A stretch of 64,000 nucleotides of DNA, taken from assembly GCF_012927275.1 (NCBI RefSeq), contig NZ_JABBGG010000003.1, forward strand, positions 248,001 through 312,000. The letters run 5' to 3'. The translations under genes were made by a program, and so were the position numbers. Under the pieces are notes generated by a model, which saw nothing but the letters and a program-made list of their open reading frames with translations, was not told the DNA's origin and did not search any database. This document shows, piece after piece, positions 16,525 through 26,251 of the stretch; within the stretch, counting starts at the first letter, position 1, and every line of letters starts with the position of its first letter. This DNA is from Massilia polaris. GTDB taxonomy: Bacteria; Pseudomonadota; Gammaproteobacteria; Burkholderiales; Burkholderiaceae_D.

Positions 16525-16975
16525 CCAACGATACGTCGCCTACGCTGGAATGGACTTGATCAACAAACCTGCGAATCGTCGAGTACGTGCCGGTGGCGGT
16601 AAACGCCGCGCGATAACGCAAATAAGGCTGAGCAGCGCCCGCCTCGAGACTAAAAGTAACTTCGGCGAGCGGAAGATTTGTTTCAAGGGCGACATTGCTT
16701 AAGACCTGCAAAACCTGGGCACTATTGAAAGGCCGCAAGGTTTCTTGAAGCACTGGGGGCGCTTCTTGCGGATTCGATTTCCGCGCGCCCTGAACTGTCA
16801 ATGTCCGGTTGAGCGCTTCCGACGCAATTGCGGCGGTATTAGCGGAAGCAAAGGCAATCATCGCCACAACGCAAAACACTGACGCCAGGCTAACCGATAT
16901 GCATAAAGCTGGCTGGCTTCGTATCACCTTGTGCAATTGGAACGAAAAAACGCGCAGCAGGTGTGCATCAATCAT
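16430..16975 (-). CDS. Membrane-anchored PilO/GspM-like protein, orphan
   Basis: A 181-residue protein with a short cytoplasmic N-terminus and one transmembrane helix (about 25-48, CISVSLASVFCVVAMIAFAS). A periplasmic domain follows with a ferredoxin-like look: PYLRYRAAFTATGTYSTIRR, then FVDQVHSSVGDVSLDAFSC and CDLAFSAFYRK. This is the topology of type IV pilus PilO or type II secretion GspM-b proteins, which scaffold the inner-membrane assembly platform. None of the usual neighbours (PilM/N/P, GspL) is here, so it is displaced or a remnant. Its last codons overlap the toxin-tail frame, which suggests a recombination joint at about 16430. Two Cys near the end may form a disulfide. Confidence 0.5.
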   Translation of the reverse strand: MIDAHLLRVFSFQLHKVIRSQPALCISVSLASVFCVVAMIAFASANTAAIASEALNRTLTVQGARKSNPQEAPPVLQETLRPFNSAQVLQVLSNVALETNLPLAEVTFSLEAGAAQPYLRYRAAFTATGTYSTIRRFVDQVHSSVGDVSLDAFSCTRKNIQDTTLACDLAFSAFYRKDGSN

Positions 16976-17481
16976 GTTCTATCTCGTCCGGCCTTTACCC
17001 GACAAGAACGGGGAAAGGGACTGCTTTGCGCAACGCAGGTGATGCGTAAAACCTATATCAGCACTACGGAAACCAAGATATTCGATAAGAAATTTCCTCG
17101 AGAAATTCTTATATTGAGAGCAAGTGTATTGACTGTGTTCAACAATGTCAACAGTTCAATCCTGATACTTGAAACGGCACGGTTAGCGGCCACGCGATAG
17201 CACAAGCACGAGCTATATTCGGCCGACAAGGTTGATTACTGCAGGGCCGCCGCCGGCAGCCCTGGATGGATTGATAACGCCATTCAGATGCATTGCCACC
17301 GTACCTCTCAGCGAAGCTGATTAGGGAGGATGCTAGTGGAAGCGCATTCCACACTTAACCGTGCCATAGCCTTTTCTTGTCCATTTCAAGCCGCGCGCAC
17401 GCACGGCATGGCGAATCGGCAAGATCGCGGTGGTTTGGTGTAGGATTCGTTGGTTCTTTCCCTCTCCTAACTATATTACTC
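16976..17481. other. Junction between accessory island and core genes, no gene seen
   Basis: About 500 bp of mixed composition. The left part (to about 17190) is AT-rich and probably holds the promoter of the PilO/GspM-like gene. The TTGACTGTGTTCAACA / TGTCAACAGTTCAA stretch at 17129-17158 forms a partial inverted repeat. The right part returns to high GC. Short ORFs here have no ribosome binding site and no familiar residues. Confidence 0.5.
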
Positions 17482-18321
17482 ATGAGACAGGCTTCTCCGT
17501 CAGAACTGGCCACGGGTGCAGCAGCAACCGCCACCTGCGATTGGCAAGCCACCCAGCTCGGCGCCCGCGCCGGCTGGCCCTACGCGCTCAGGCTGAGCGT
17601 CGACATCCTGCTGAACACGCCGCTGCCGATGCTGCTCGCCTGGGGCGACGGCCCGGTGGTGGTGTTTAACGATGCGTACGGCCGGTTGGCCGGCGCCATC
17701 GCTCCTGGCGCACGCGCTGGCGCGCCAACGGCCCCGCTGGACGCCTGCCCTGACGCCTGGCAGCGCGCCCGCGCCGGCGAAACGGTCCGGCTCGCGCGCC
17801 AGGTGATTACATTCAGTCATGCTGACGGGGACCACCAGCAGGCCTTCGATGTCCGGCTGACCCCGCTACGCGACGAGCACGACGCGGTGGCCGGCGTGCT
17901 GTGCGCGCTGGGCGACTGCGCGATCGATGAGGGCGAAGCGGTCGGCACGGCGCCGCCTGGGCGGCTGCGCATCCTGGTGGTGGAGGACAATCTCGATTCG
18001 CAGTACCTGGTGTGCGAAATGCTCAAGGCCTTCGGCCATCACGCCGACGGCGTCGGCGACGCCGAAGCCGCGCTCGGCATGCTGGACGCCGCCGGCTACG
18101 ACGTGCTGTTCTCCGACGTGAGCCTGCCGGGCATGTCCGGCGTCGAACTGGCGCGCCAGGGCCTGCTGCTGCAGCCGTCGATGCATATCATCTTCGCGTC
18201 GGGCTATGGCGACGCGCTGCTGCGCCACCTGTCCTTCCCGTTTGTGTCGCTCCAGAAACCGTACGAGATGGAGCAGCTGCAGGGCACGCTCGACGAACTG
18301 GCGCGCCGGCTCGGCCGCTGA
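17482..18321 (+). CDS. PAS-like domain plus receiver protein (stand-alone response regulator)
   Basis: A 279-residue soluble protein. The N-terminal half (about 10-150) resembles the first PAS domain of many Oxalobacteraceae sensor kinases: TQLGARAGWPYALRLSVDIL, then a LPMLLAWGDGPVVVFNDAYG core. The C-terminal half is a receiver, RILVVEDNLDSQYLVCEMLK, with phospho-acceptor Asp in VLFSDVSLPGMSG and Lys in SLQKPYE. There is no output domain, so it probably relays phosphate or is read by binding. ATG 17482 is chosen because translation from the upstream frame start gives no domain residues. A 130-bp gap separates it from the MetE-like and kinase genes, its likely partners. Confidence 0.75.
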   Translation: MRQASPSELATGAAATATCDWQATQLGARAGWPYALRLSVDILLNTPLPMLLAWGDGPVVVFNDAYGRLAGAIAPGARAGAPTAPLDACPDAWQRARAGETVRLARQVITFSHADGDHQQAFDVRLTPLRDEHDAVAGVLCALGDCAIDEGEAVGTAPPGRLRILVVEDNLDSQYLVCEMLKAFGHHADGVGDAEAALGMLDAAGYDVLFSDVSLPGMSGVELARQGLLLQPSMHIIFASGYGDALLRHLSFPFVSLQKPYEMEQLQGTLDELARRLGR

Positions 18322-18450
18322 GGTGCGGCCGGCCAACGGTGTGCAACAATCACAATGCGCTGGGCTAGAATCGGTCTCGGTCCTGCCTCGTGCACAGAGC
18401 CGGCCTATCCACGCGCATGCGACACGGCATGACAGCCAGGCGCCAGACAA

Positions 18451-19518
18451 ATGATGATCCCGACCGAGCCCATCGGCAGCATTCCACGCCCGCCAGAACT
18501 CGTTGCCGCGCTCAAGGCCGGCGATGTCGGCGGCGAACAGCTCGAACACCTGTACGAAGAGGCGGTGCGCGATACCGTGCTGCGCTTCGGGGCGACCGGT
18601 TCGCCGGTGATCACCGATGGCGAGCAGCGCAAGTTCCATAATTTCTGGACCTACCCGGTGCATGGCGCCAGCAATACCGAACCCGACGGTTTCCAGATTC
18701 CGTTCGCCGCCGGCCACATCCGCCGCATGCCGCGGCTGGCGCGCGCGCCGTTCCGCTACCAGCGCTATGCCGACGACTTCCTGGCGATGGCGCAGCGCTT
18801 CGCCAGCGTGCCGGTCAAGCAGGCGGTGATCTCGCCGTCGGCGCTGTCGCTGATGTATCCGCCCGAAGGCCTGCCCGGCTACTCGCGCGACCAGTTCCTG
18901 GCCGACCTGCTCGCTGAGCATGAAACCGAAATCCGCCGCTGCCTCGCGCGTGGCGCCTGGAAGGTGCAGGTCGACTTGACCGAAGGCCGGCTGGCCGTCA
19001 AGCTCGACCCGAGCGGCGGCCTGCTGACCAGCTTCATCGACCTCAACAACCTGGCGCTGGGCCGCTTCAGCGATGCCGAGCGCCAGCGGATCGGCGTGCA
19101 CACCTGCCCCGGCGCCGACCGCGATTCGCCCCACAGCCAGGATGTCGATTACGCCGACCTGCTGCCCAGCCTGTTCAACCTGAAGGCCGGCAACTTCTAC
19201 GTCGCGTTGGCCGGCGAGCCCGATCGGGTGCGCGTACTGAAGCTCATCCGCCAGAACATGAAGCCAGGCCAGCGCGTGTTTGTCGGCGTCACCGCGCCGA
19301 TCGACCCGGCCATCGAGACGCCCGAACTGGTACGCGATCGCGTGCTGCAGGCGGCCGAATACCTCCCGCTGGACCAGCTCGGCACCACCGACGACTGCGG
19401 CTTCGCACCGTTCTGCGACGACCTGTCGACCACCCGCGACACCGCCTTTGCCAAGATCCGCGCGCGGGTCGAAGGCACCGCGCTGGCCGCCGCCATCCTG
19501 GAAGGACGCACGCAGTGA
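18451..19518 (+). CDS. MetE C-terminal-like cobalamin-independent methyltransferase
   Basis: A 355-residue protein similar to the C-terminal catalytic barrel of cobalamin-independent methionine synthase, as in the stand-alone MetE-like/YxjG group. It shows the start PTEPIGSIPRP, the DGEQRKF segment, the zinc-binding GVHTCPG pair (His and Cys) and a late Cys in TDDCGFAPFCDD. It has only one barrel against about 750 residues for full MetE, so it probably transfers methyl groups between small molecules, with homocysteine as likely acceptor (family inference). Its stop overlaps the GTG start of the next gene, a large hybrid kinase: an unusual enzyme-sensor pairing. Confidence 0.78.
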   Translation: MMIPTEPIGSIPRPPELVAALKAGDVGGEQLEHLYEEAVRDTVLRFGATGSPVITDGEQRKFHNFWTYPVHGASNTEPDGFQIPFAAGHIRRMPRLARAPFRYQRYADDFLAMAQRFASVPVKQAVISPSALSLMYPPEGLPGYSRDQFLADLLAEHETEIRRCLARGAWKVQVDLTEGRLAVKLDPSGGLLTSFIDLNNLALGRFSDAERQRIGVHTCPGADRDSPHSQDVDYADLLPSLFNLKAGNFYVALAGEPDRVRVLKLIRQNMKPGQRVFVGVTAPIDPAIETPELVRDRVLQAAEYLPLDQLGTTDDCGFAPFCDDLSTTRDTAFAKIRARVEGTALAAAILEGRTQ

Positions 19519-22505
19519 GCGCGGACGGCGACGACGAACTCGAACAGATGCGTTCGGTCGCGATGCAGAACGCCAGCAGCGTGCTGCACGCGCGCCAGCG
19601 CGCCGAGCAGGAGCTGATCGAGGCCAAGGGCGCGCTGCGCGCCGCCAACGACCGCATGGAACGCATGCTGGAAAGCCTGACCGACGGTTTCTGCGCGGTC
19701 GGGCGCGACTGGCGCATCAGCTACATCAACGCGCGCGCACTGCAGCTGCTGGGGCCGCTCGACAAGACGCGCGACACCCTGGTCGGCCAGGTGATTTGGG
19801 AAGCCTTCCCCGAGCTGCAGGGCAGCGCGCTCGACAAGCAATGCCGGCGCGCGATGGCGACCCACCGCACCCAGGCCTTTGAATATTACTACCCGCAGCT
19901 GCGCACCTGGTTCGACCTGCGCGCCTACCCATCGCCGGACGGCCTGACGGTGTACTTCCAGGACATCACGCGGCGCAAGGCCGACGAACAGGCCCTCAAG
20001 GACGGCAACAGCCGCCTGCAGGTGGCGCTCGCCGCCGGGCGCCTGGGCGACTGGCGCTGGGATGCGACCACCAACACGGTCAGCTTCGGCCAGCGCGCCG
20101 CCGACATTTTTTCGCTGCCGCCGAAAATCCCGCTCGACATGGCGCAGGTGGTCGCCCGCGTCAACCGAGAGGACCGCGCCAAGACCCGAGCGGCACTGCT
20201 GGGCGCGTTCTCCCAGCAGCGCGACCTCGACATTGAATTCCGCCTCGGCGCCGGCCCCGGCCAGCGCTGGATCGCCGCCGTCGGCCGGGTCGACCTCGAC
20301 AAGGTCAACGGCGTGCTCGGCATGGTCGGCGTGGTGCACGACATCAGCACCCGCAAGAGCGCCGAGGACGCGCTGCGCCAGAGCGAGGAAATGATGCGCG
20401 CGCTGGCCAACTCGATTCCCCAGCTGGCCTGGATGGCCGAACAGAACGGCGCGATCGTCTGGTTCAACGAGCGCTGGTACGACTACACCGGAACCACCCC
20501 GGAGCAGATGGTCGGATGGGGCTGGCAATCGGTGCACGACCCGGACGTGCTGCCCCAGGTCCTGCAGCGCTGGAACGAGTCGATCGCCACCGGCAAGCCG
20601 TTCGACATGGAATTCCCGATCCGCGGCGCCGACGGCGAGTATCGCTGGTTCCTGACCCGGGTCAACGCCGTGCGCGACCGCGACGGCAAGGTGCTCAGCT
20701 GGTTCGGCACCAACACCGACGTCGACCAGGTCAAGCGGGTCGAGCAGGCGCTGCGCGAGGAATCGAACGTGCTCGAACTGCTCAACAGCACGGGCGCCGC
20801 CCTCGCCTCCCAGCGCGACCTGCGCTCGCTGTTGCAGACCGTCACCGACGCCGCCACCGGGGTCAGCGGCGCGCGCTTCGGCGCCTTCTTCTACCACGGC
20901 AAGGACGCCGACGGCGACCTGTTCACCCTGTACGCGCTGGCCGGCGCCACCCCCGACGAGTTCGAGCGCTTCGGCTATCCGCGCGCCACGCCGCTGTTCG
21001 GACCCAGCCTGCGCGGCGAGGGCGTGGTGCGCTCCGACGACATCACGCGCGACCCGCGCTATGGCGCCAACAGCCCGCACTTCGGGGTGCCGGAAGGCCA
21101 TCCATCGGTGCGCAGCTACCTGGCCGTGCCGGTCATCGCGCGCAGCGGCGAGGTGCTCGGCAGCATGTTCTTCGGCCATCCCGAGCCGGGCATCTTCACC
21201 GAACGCACCGAGCGCATCGTCGGCGGCATCGCGGCCCAGGCCGCCGTGGCGATCGACAACACCCGCCTGTACGAAGCGGCCCGCCATGCCGCCGAAGAGC
21301 GCAAGGTGCTGCTGGAGAGCGAACGCTCGGCGCGTGCCGAGGCCGAACGCACCAGCCAGATGAAGGATGAATTCCTGGCCACCCTGTCGCACGAACTGCG
21401 CACCCCGCTGTCGGCGATCCTGGGCTGGGCCCAGGTGCTGCGGCGCGGCTCACGCAACGCTGAAGACCTGCAGCGCGGCCTGCAGACCATCGAACGCAAC
21501 GCGCGCGCCCAGGCCCAGCTGATCGAGGACCTGCTCGACATGAGCCGCATCACCTCGGGCAAGGTGCTGCTCGACATGCAGGCGGTGCACCCGTCGGTGT
21601 TCATCGACGCGGCCATCGAAACGGTGCGCCCGGCCGCCGACGCCAAGAACATCCGGCTGGAAAAAGACTACCACCCCGATGCCGGCCTCATCGCCGGCGA
21701 CCCGGGCCGGCTGCAGCAGGTGATCTGGAACCTGCTGTCGAACGCCATCAAGTTCACCCCGCGCGACGGCCTGGTGCGGATCGAGGTGACGCCGGCCGAC
21801 GGCCATATCGAGATCAGCGTGGCCGACACCGGCGCCGGCATCCAGCCGGAATTTATCAGCCATGTGTTCGAACGGTTCCGCCAGGCCGACGCCTCGACCA
21901 CCCGCCGCCACGGCGGCCTCGGGCTCGGGCTGGCGATCGTCAAGCACCTGATCGAGCAGCATGGCGGCACCGTCGGCGTCGACAGCGAAGGGGAGGACCA
22001 CGGCGCGCGCTTCACGATCCGGCTGCCGGCCGCCGCGCTGCAGCCGGCGCCGGCGCGCGCCGACCGCGTCGCCTTCAGCCCGCTGCCGCCGCACACGCCG
22101 GAGCTCCTGCTGCGCGATCTGTCGGGGGTTCATGTGCTGGTCGTCGACGACGAACCTGACGCGCGCGACCTGATCAGGCGTATATTGTCGGATTGCAATG
22201 CCAGTGTCGCGACCGCGGGCAGCGCCAGCGCCGCGCTGGCGGCCTTCCGCGAGACCCGGCCGGACGTGCTGGTGACCGACCTGGGCATGCCGGACGTGGA
22301 TGGCTTTGAACTGCTGGCACGGGTGCGGTCGCTCGGCCCGGCCGCGGGCGGCGACCTGCCGGCGATCGCCCTGACCGCCTTCGCCCGCTCGGAAGACCGG
22401 ATCAGGGCGCTGGAGTCCGGATTCCGGGCGCATATCGCCAAACCGGTCGAGCCAAGCGAGCTGATTGCGATCGTCGCATCGATCGTCGCGCGCCGGCCCG
22501 GCTGA
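19515..22505 (+). CDS. Soluble hybrid histidine kinase (PAS-PAS-PAS-GAF-HisKA-HATPase-REC)
   Basis: A 996-residue cytoplasmic hybrid kinase starting at a GTG that overlaps the MetE-like stop. Three PAS domains span about 40-150, 165-285 and 290-410. A GAF domain follows at 420-590, with the pattern GVVRSDDITRDPRYG common in light- or ligand-sensing kinases. HisKA comes next (FLATLSHELRTPLSAILGWA, His in SHELRTP), then an HATPase with NAIKFTPRDG and GLGLGLAIV, and a C-terminal receiver with Asp in LVTDLGMPDVDG. No membrane segment is visible. Together with the PAS-receiver protein at 17482 it could form a phosphorelay. The ligand is unknown. Confidence 0.87.
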   Translation: MSADGDDELEQMRSVAMQNASSVLHARQRAEQELIEAKGALRAANDRMERMLESLTDGFCAVGRDWRISYINARALQLLGPLDKTRDTLVGQVIWEAFPELQGSALDKQCRRAMATHRTQAFEYYYPQLRTWFDLRAYPSPDGLTVYFQDITRRKADEQALKDGNSRLQVALAAGRLGDWRWDATTNTVSFGQRAADIFSLPPKIPLDMAQVVARVNREDRAKTRAALLGAFSQQRDLDIEFRLGAGPGQRWIAAVGRVDLDKVNGVLGMVGVVHDISTRKSAEDALRQSEEMMRALANSIPQLAWMAEQNGAIVWFNERWYDYTGTTPEQMVGWGWQSVHDPDVLPQVLQRWNESIATGKPFDMEFPIRGADGEYRWFLTRVNAVRDRDGKVLSWFGTNTDVDQVKRVEQALREESNVLELLNSTGAALASQRDLRSLLQTVTDAATGVSGARFGAFFYHGKDADGDLFTLYALAGATPDEFERFGYPRATPLFGPSLRGEGVVRSDDITRDPRYGANSPHFGVPEGHPSVRSYLAVPVIARSGEVLGSMFFGHPEPGIFTERTERIVGGIAAQAAVAIDNTRLYEAARHAAEERKVLLESERSARAEAERTSQMKDEFLATLSHELRTPLSAILGWAQVLRRGSRNAEDLQRGLQTIERNARAQAQLIEDLLDMSRITSGKVLLDMQAVHPSVFIDAAIETVRPAADAKNIRLEKDYHPDAGLIAGDPGRLQQVIWNLLSNAIKFTPRDGLVRIEVTPADGHIEISVADTGAGIQPEFISHVFERFRQADASTTRRHGGLGLGLAIVKHLIEQHGGTVGVDSEGEDHGARFTIRLPAAALQPAPARADRVAFSPLPPHTPELLLRDLSGVHVLVVDDEPDARDLIRRILSDCNASVATAGSASAALAAFRETRPDVLVTDLGMPDVDGFELLARVRSLGPAAGGDLPAIALTAFARSEDRIRALESGFRAHIAKPVEPSELIAIVASIVARRPG

Positions 22506-22654
22506 CCCGTAAGAACACTATTCAGGCTCCTACCGCGACACGCGGCGCTGTCCTACAAGAAAGTTTCGACCATTTGCTACACTACGTGAGCTGTGGAACC
22601 TGATGTTCCCGTAGTGCCACCGCCGCCGGTTTGGGGCTTTTACCGAGATCACGC

Positions 22655-23638
22655 ATGCCGAGCCGCGACGACATTCTTAACGCCAAAATACTGGTAGTTG
22701 ACGATTCTTCAGACAATATCGAATTGATGGAAGAGATATTGCGCGAGGAAGGATATACCGGCGTCAGCTCGACCATGCTCCCGGAACAGGTGTGCCCGCT
22801 GCACCGCCAGCACAACTACGACATCATCCTGCTCGACCTGCAAATGCCGGGACTGAACGGCTTCCAGGTCATGAAAGGCCTGAAGGAAATCGAGAAAGGC
22901 GGCTACCTGCCGGTACTCGCCCTCACCGCCCAGCCGAGTTTCAAGATCGCCGCCCTGGAAGCGGGCGCGCGCGACTTCATCAGCAAGCCGTTCGACCTGC
23001 TCGAAGTGCACAAGCGCATCCACAACATGCTGGAAGTACGCCTGCTGTACAAGGAGTTGGCCCAATACAGCAAGACCCAGCAGGAACTGGCGCTGCATGA
23101 CGCGCTGACCGGGCTGCCTAACCGCCGCCTGCTGGAAGACCGCATCGAAACCACCCTCCAGCACGCCAGCCGCAACCATCACAAGGCGGCCATCATGTAC
23201 CTGGACCTCGATGGCTTCAAGGCGATCAACGATACTTATGGCCACGCCTACGGCGATGAAGTGCTGAAGATCGTCGCCCAGCGCCTGCTGGCCACGTCGC
23301 GCAAGGAAGACACGGTCGCGCGCCTCGGCGGCGACGAATTCATGGTCGTGCTGGGTGAAGTCAACGGCCTGGCCGACGCCCAGGGACCGGCGGCCAAGCT
23401 GGTCGAGGCGGTGTCCGAGCCGTTCTTCATCAACGACCTGACCCTGCGCCTGTCGACCAGTATCGGCATCAGCATCTATCCGGACGACGCCGAATCGGTC
23501 GAAGCGCTGATCAGCATCGCCGATTACGCGCTGTACGAAGCCAAGCGTGGCGGCAAGAACCGCTTCTGCGCCACCTCCGCCTCCCCGGCCCAGATGGTGC
23601 CGCCCTCAAAGCTTGAACTGGTTCCGCTCAGCCGTTAA
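22655..23638 (+). CDS. Receiver-GGDEF diguanylate cyclase (PleD/WspR-like)
   Basis: A 327-residue response regulator. The receiver domain (about 8-125) has Asp in IILLDLQMPGLNG. The GGDEF domain (about 160-318) has an intact active site, ARLGGDEFMVVLGE. Five residues before GGDEF stands RKED, an RxxD inhibitory site, so product feedback is expected. It makes cyclic di-GMP when phosphorylated, probably by one of the neighbouring kinases. ATG 22655 is preferred to the upstream TTG at 22631 since domain residues begin right after it, although neither has a strong ribosome binding site. The tail YEAKRGGKNRF is partly duplicated just downstream at 23717. Confidence 0.88.
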   Translation: MPSRDDILNAKILVVDDSSDNIELMEEILREEGYTGVSSTMLPEQVCPLHRQHNYDIILLDLQMPGLNGFQVMKGLKEIEKGGYLPVLALTAQPSFKIAALEAGARDFISKPFDLLEVHKRIHNMLEVRLLYKELAQYSKTQQELALHDALTGLPNRRLLEDRIETTLQHASRNHHKAAIMYLDLDGFKAINDTYGHAYGDEVLKIVAQRLLATSRKEDTVARLGGDEFMVVLGEVNGLADAQGPAAKLVEAVSEPFFINDLTLRLSTSIGISIYPDDAESVEALISIADYALYEAKRGGKNRFCATSASPAQMVPPSKLELVPLSR

Positions 23639-23708
23639 GGCGGAACCTGAGGTACCTTAGGGCGGCAGCAGCGCTGCGTCCGCCGCGGCCATGACTGCAT
23701 GCCCAGCC

Positions 23709-23770
23709 CATGCCGAGCACGAAGCCAAGCGCGGCGGCCAGAACCGTTTCGGCGCCACTTCCGCAGGGTT
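23709..23770 (+). pseudogene. Remnant of a duplicated GGDEF-domain tail
   Basis: In the plus frame this reads HEAKRGGQNRFGATSAG, closely matching YEAKRGGKNRFCATSAS at the end of the cyclase about 180 bp upstream, and the bases also match. It is a relic of a second GGDEF gene end or a partial tandem duplication, with no start, no domain before it, and a frame that runs into unrelated sequence. Confidence 0.6.
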
Positions 23771-23779
23771 CGCAGATAT

Positions 23780-23806
23780 AAAAAAAGGCTGCCAGTTTGC
23801 AGCCTT
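23780..23806 (-). terminator. Intrinsic terminator for the minus-strand small Cys protein
   Basis: Read on the minus strand, AAGGCTGC / GCAGCCTT with a short loop is followed by seven T. It lies 18 bp after the stop of the gene at 23824. Confidence 0.85.
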
Positions 23807-23823
23807 CATTACGTCAGAACATA

Positions 23824-24548
<725 letters not shown>

Positions 24549-26171
24549 GTGCCCAAAATAGAGAAACCCAAGGTCCTGGTTGTCAATGACGACGCGGCCA
24601 GTCTCCTTGCACTGACAAGCTTGCTTGATCAATGGGCTGAAGAATCGAATTACGAGGTCCTGGGCGCGCGTTCCGGGCAGGACGCCCTGCGCCAAGTGCT
24701 GCTGCACGATTTCGCGGTGATTCTGCTGGACGTGAACATGCCCGGCATGGACGGGTTTGAAACCGCCGAGGCGATCCACCAGCGCGCGCGCTCGGCCGAC
24801 ATCCCGATCATCTTCGTCACCGCTTTCCTGGCCGACGAGATCGACCGCCTCAAGGCCTACCAGCGCGGCGCGGCCGACTTCATGTTCACCCCGGTAATCC
24901 CGCAGATCCGCGTTCCTCGATTTCGCGCGTCAGGCGTTTGTTGGTCGCGGTCAGCTCGGTGGTGCGCTGCGACAGCTTATGGGCCTGGCGGCGCAGTTCT
25001 TCGTTCTTGGTGGCCAGGGTGACGAACACCTGCACCTTGGCGACGCCAGGCGGCCGAGCGCAAGAGCCACGCCAAGGACGAATTCCTGGCGATGCTGGGC
25101 CATGAACTGCGCAACCCGCTGTCGGCCATCAGCAGCGCCGCCTCGCTGATCGGGCTGGCCGGCGCCGGCCCCGACACGGTCGGGCGCGCCAAAATGATCA
25201 TCCAGCGCCAGAGCCAGCACTTGTCGCGCATCGTCGACGACCTGCTCGACCTGTCGCGCGCGATGTCGGGCAAGATCCTGCTGGCGCGCCAGGCGACCGA
25301 CGTGTCGACGCTGGTCGGCGCGTGCCTGGAGACCTTCCGCGCCACCGGCCGCACCGGAAACTATTCGCTCAACGTCAACCTGGCCCCGTGCTGGGTCGAC
25401 GGCGATCCTACCCGGCTCGAGCAGATCGCCAGCAACCTGATCGACAACGCGCTCAAATACACGCCGCCCGGCGGCACCATCGGCATCCTGATCGCCGAAG
25501 ACGGCGACGAGGTCGTGCTGACCGTCAGCGACTCGGGCGTCGGCATCTCGCCGGAACTGCTGCCGCACGTGTTCGACGTGTTCGTGCAGGGCGCCATCAC
25601 GATCGACCGCGCCCAGGGCGGCCTTGGCATCGGCCTGGCGCTGGTGCGGCGGCTGGTCGAACTGCACGGCGGCAGCGTCAGCGCGCGCAGCGACGGCGCT
25701 GCGGCCGGCAGCACCTTCGAGATCCGCCTGCCGCGCGCGCTGCCGCTCCAGCTTGCGCAAGACGGCCTGGATCGCGCCGCCCCGGCCGGCAAGCCAACCG
25801 TGCTGCTCATCGAGGATAACGACGACGGCCGCGAAATGATGGCCACCATGCTCGACGCCTACGGTTACGCGGTCAGCTATGCCGCCGATGGCGTGCAGGG
25901 CGTGGAAATGGCATCCAACAATGCGCCGGACGTCGCCCTGGTCGACATCGGCCTGCCCGGCATCGACGGTTACGAAGTAGCGCGCCGCCTGCGCATGGAC
26001 CCCGCCACCCGCGGCGTGAAATTGATCGCCCTGACCGGTTACGGCCTGGCCGAAGACCAGCGCCGCGTGCTGGAAGCCGGCTTTGACCTGCACCTGGTCA
26101 AGCCGGTCGGCATCGACCAGCTGCTCGAAGCCATCGGCAGCTGGGACCCGCTGGCGGCTGCGGCCAAATAA
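24549..26171 (+). pseudogene. Receiver-HisKA-HATPase-receiver kinase gene broken by an internal inversion
   Basis: The first part starts at GTG 24549 after GCAGGA and encodes a receiver (KPKVLVVNDDAASLLALTSL, with Asp in VILLDVNMPGMDG) up to FMFTPVIPQI at 24908. It then runs into foreign residues and stops at 25022. The second part resumes in the same frame at about 25050 with AAERKSHAKDEFLAMLGHEL (HisKA), an HATPase, and a final receiver (Asp in ALVDIGLPGIDG) ending at 26171. The missing linker is present between them on the opposite strand. Flipping 24909-25047 restores one stop-free frame of about 540 codons. As it stands, only a lone receiver is made, plus perhaps a kinase fragment from ATG 25092. 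Confidence 0.85.
24909..25047 (-). other. Inverted linker segment inside the receiver-kinase gene
   Basis: On the minus strand this reads VAKVQVFVTLATKNEELRRQ, then AHKLSQRTTELTATNKRLTR and EIEER. This is a coiled-coil linker of the type that normally joins FMFTPVIPQI to the HisKA segment KSHAKDEFLAML in this kinase class. Boundaries are approximate (a few bases either side). I see no long flanking inverted repeats, only GC-rich microhomology. Confidence 0.85.
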
Positions 26172-26251
26172 GGCGGTTGCGGCCGGGCCGCGGCTGGCGC
26201 CGGGGCGGCGCCAGCTGTTGTATGATTTTTGAAACTTTCACAGGGCGACCG

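Noticed and set aside
17148-17354. 68-codon minus-strand ORF near the island end
   Set aside because: No start signal, no domain and mixed composition; could be an IS relic but nothing identifies it.
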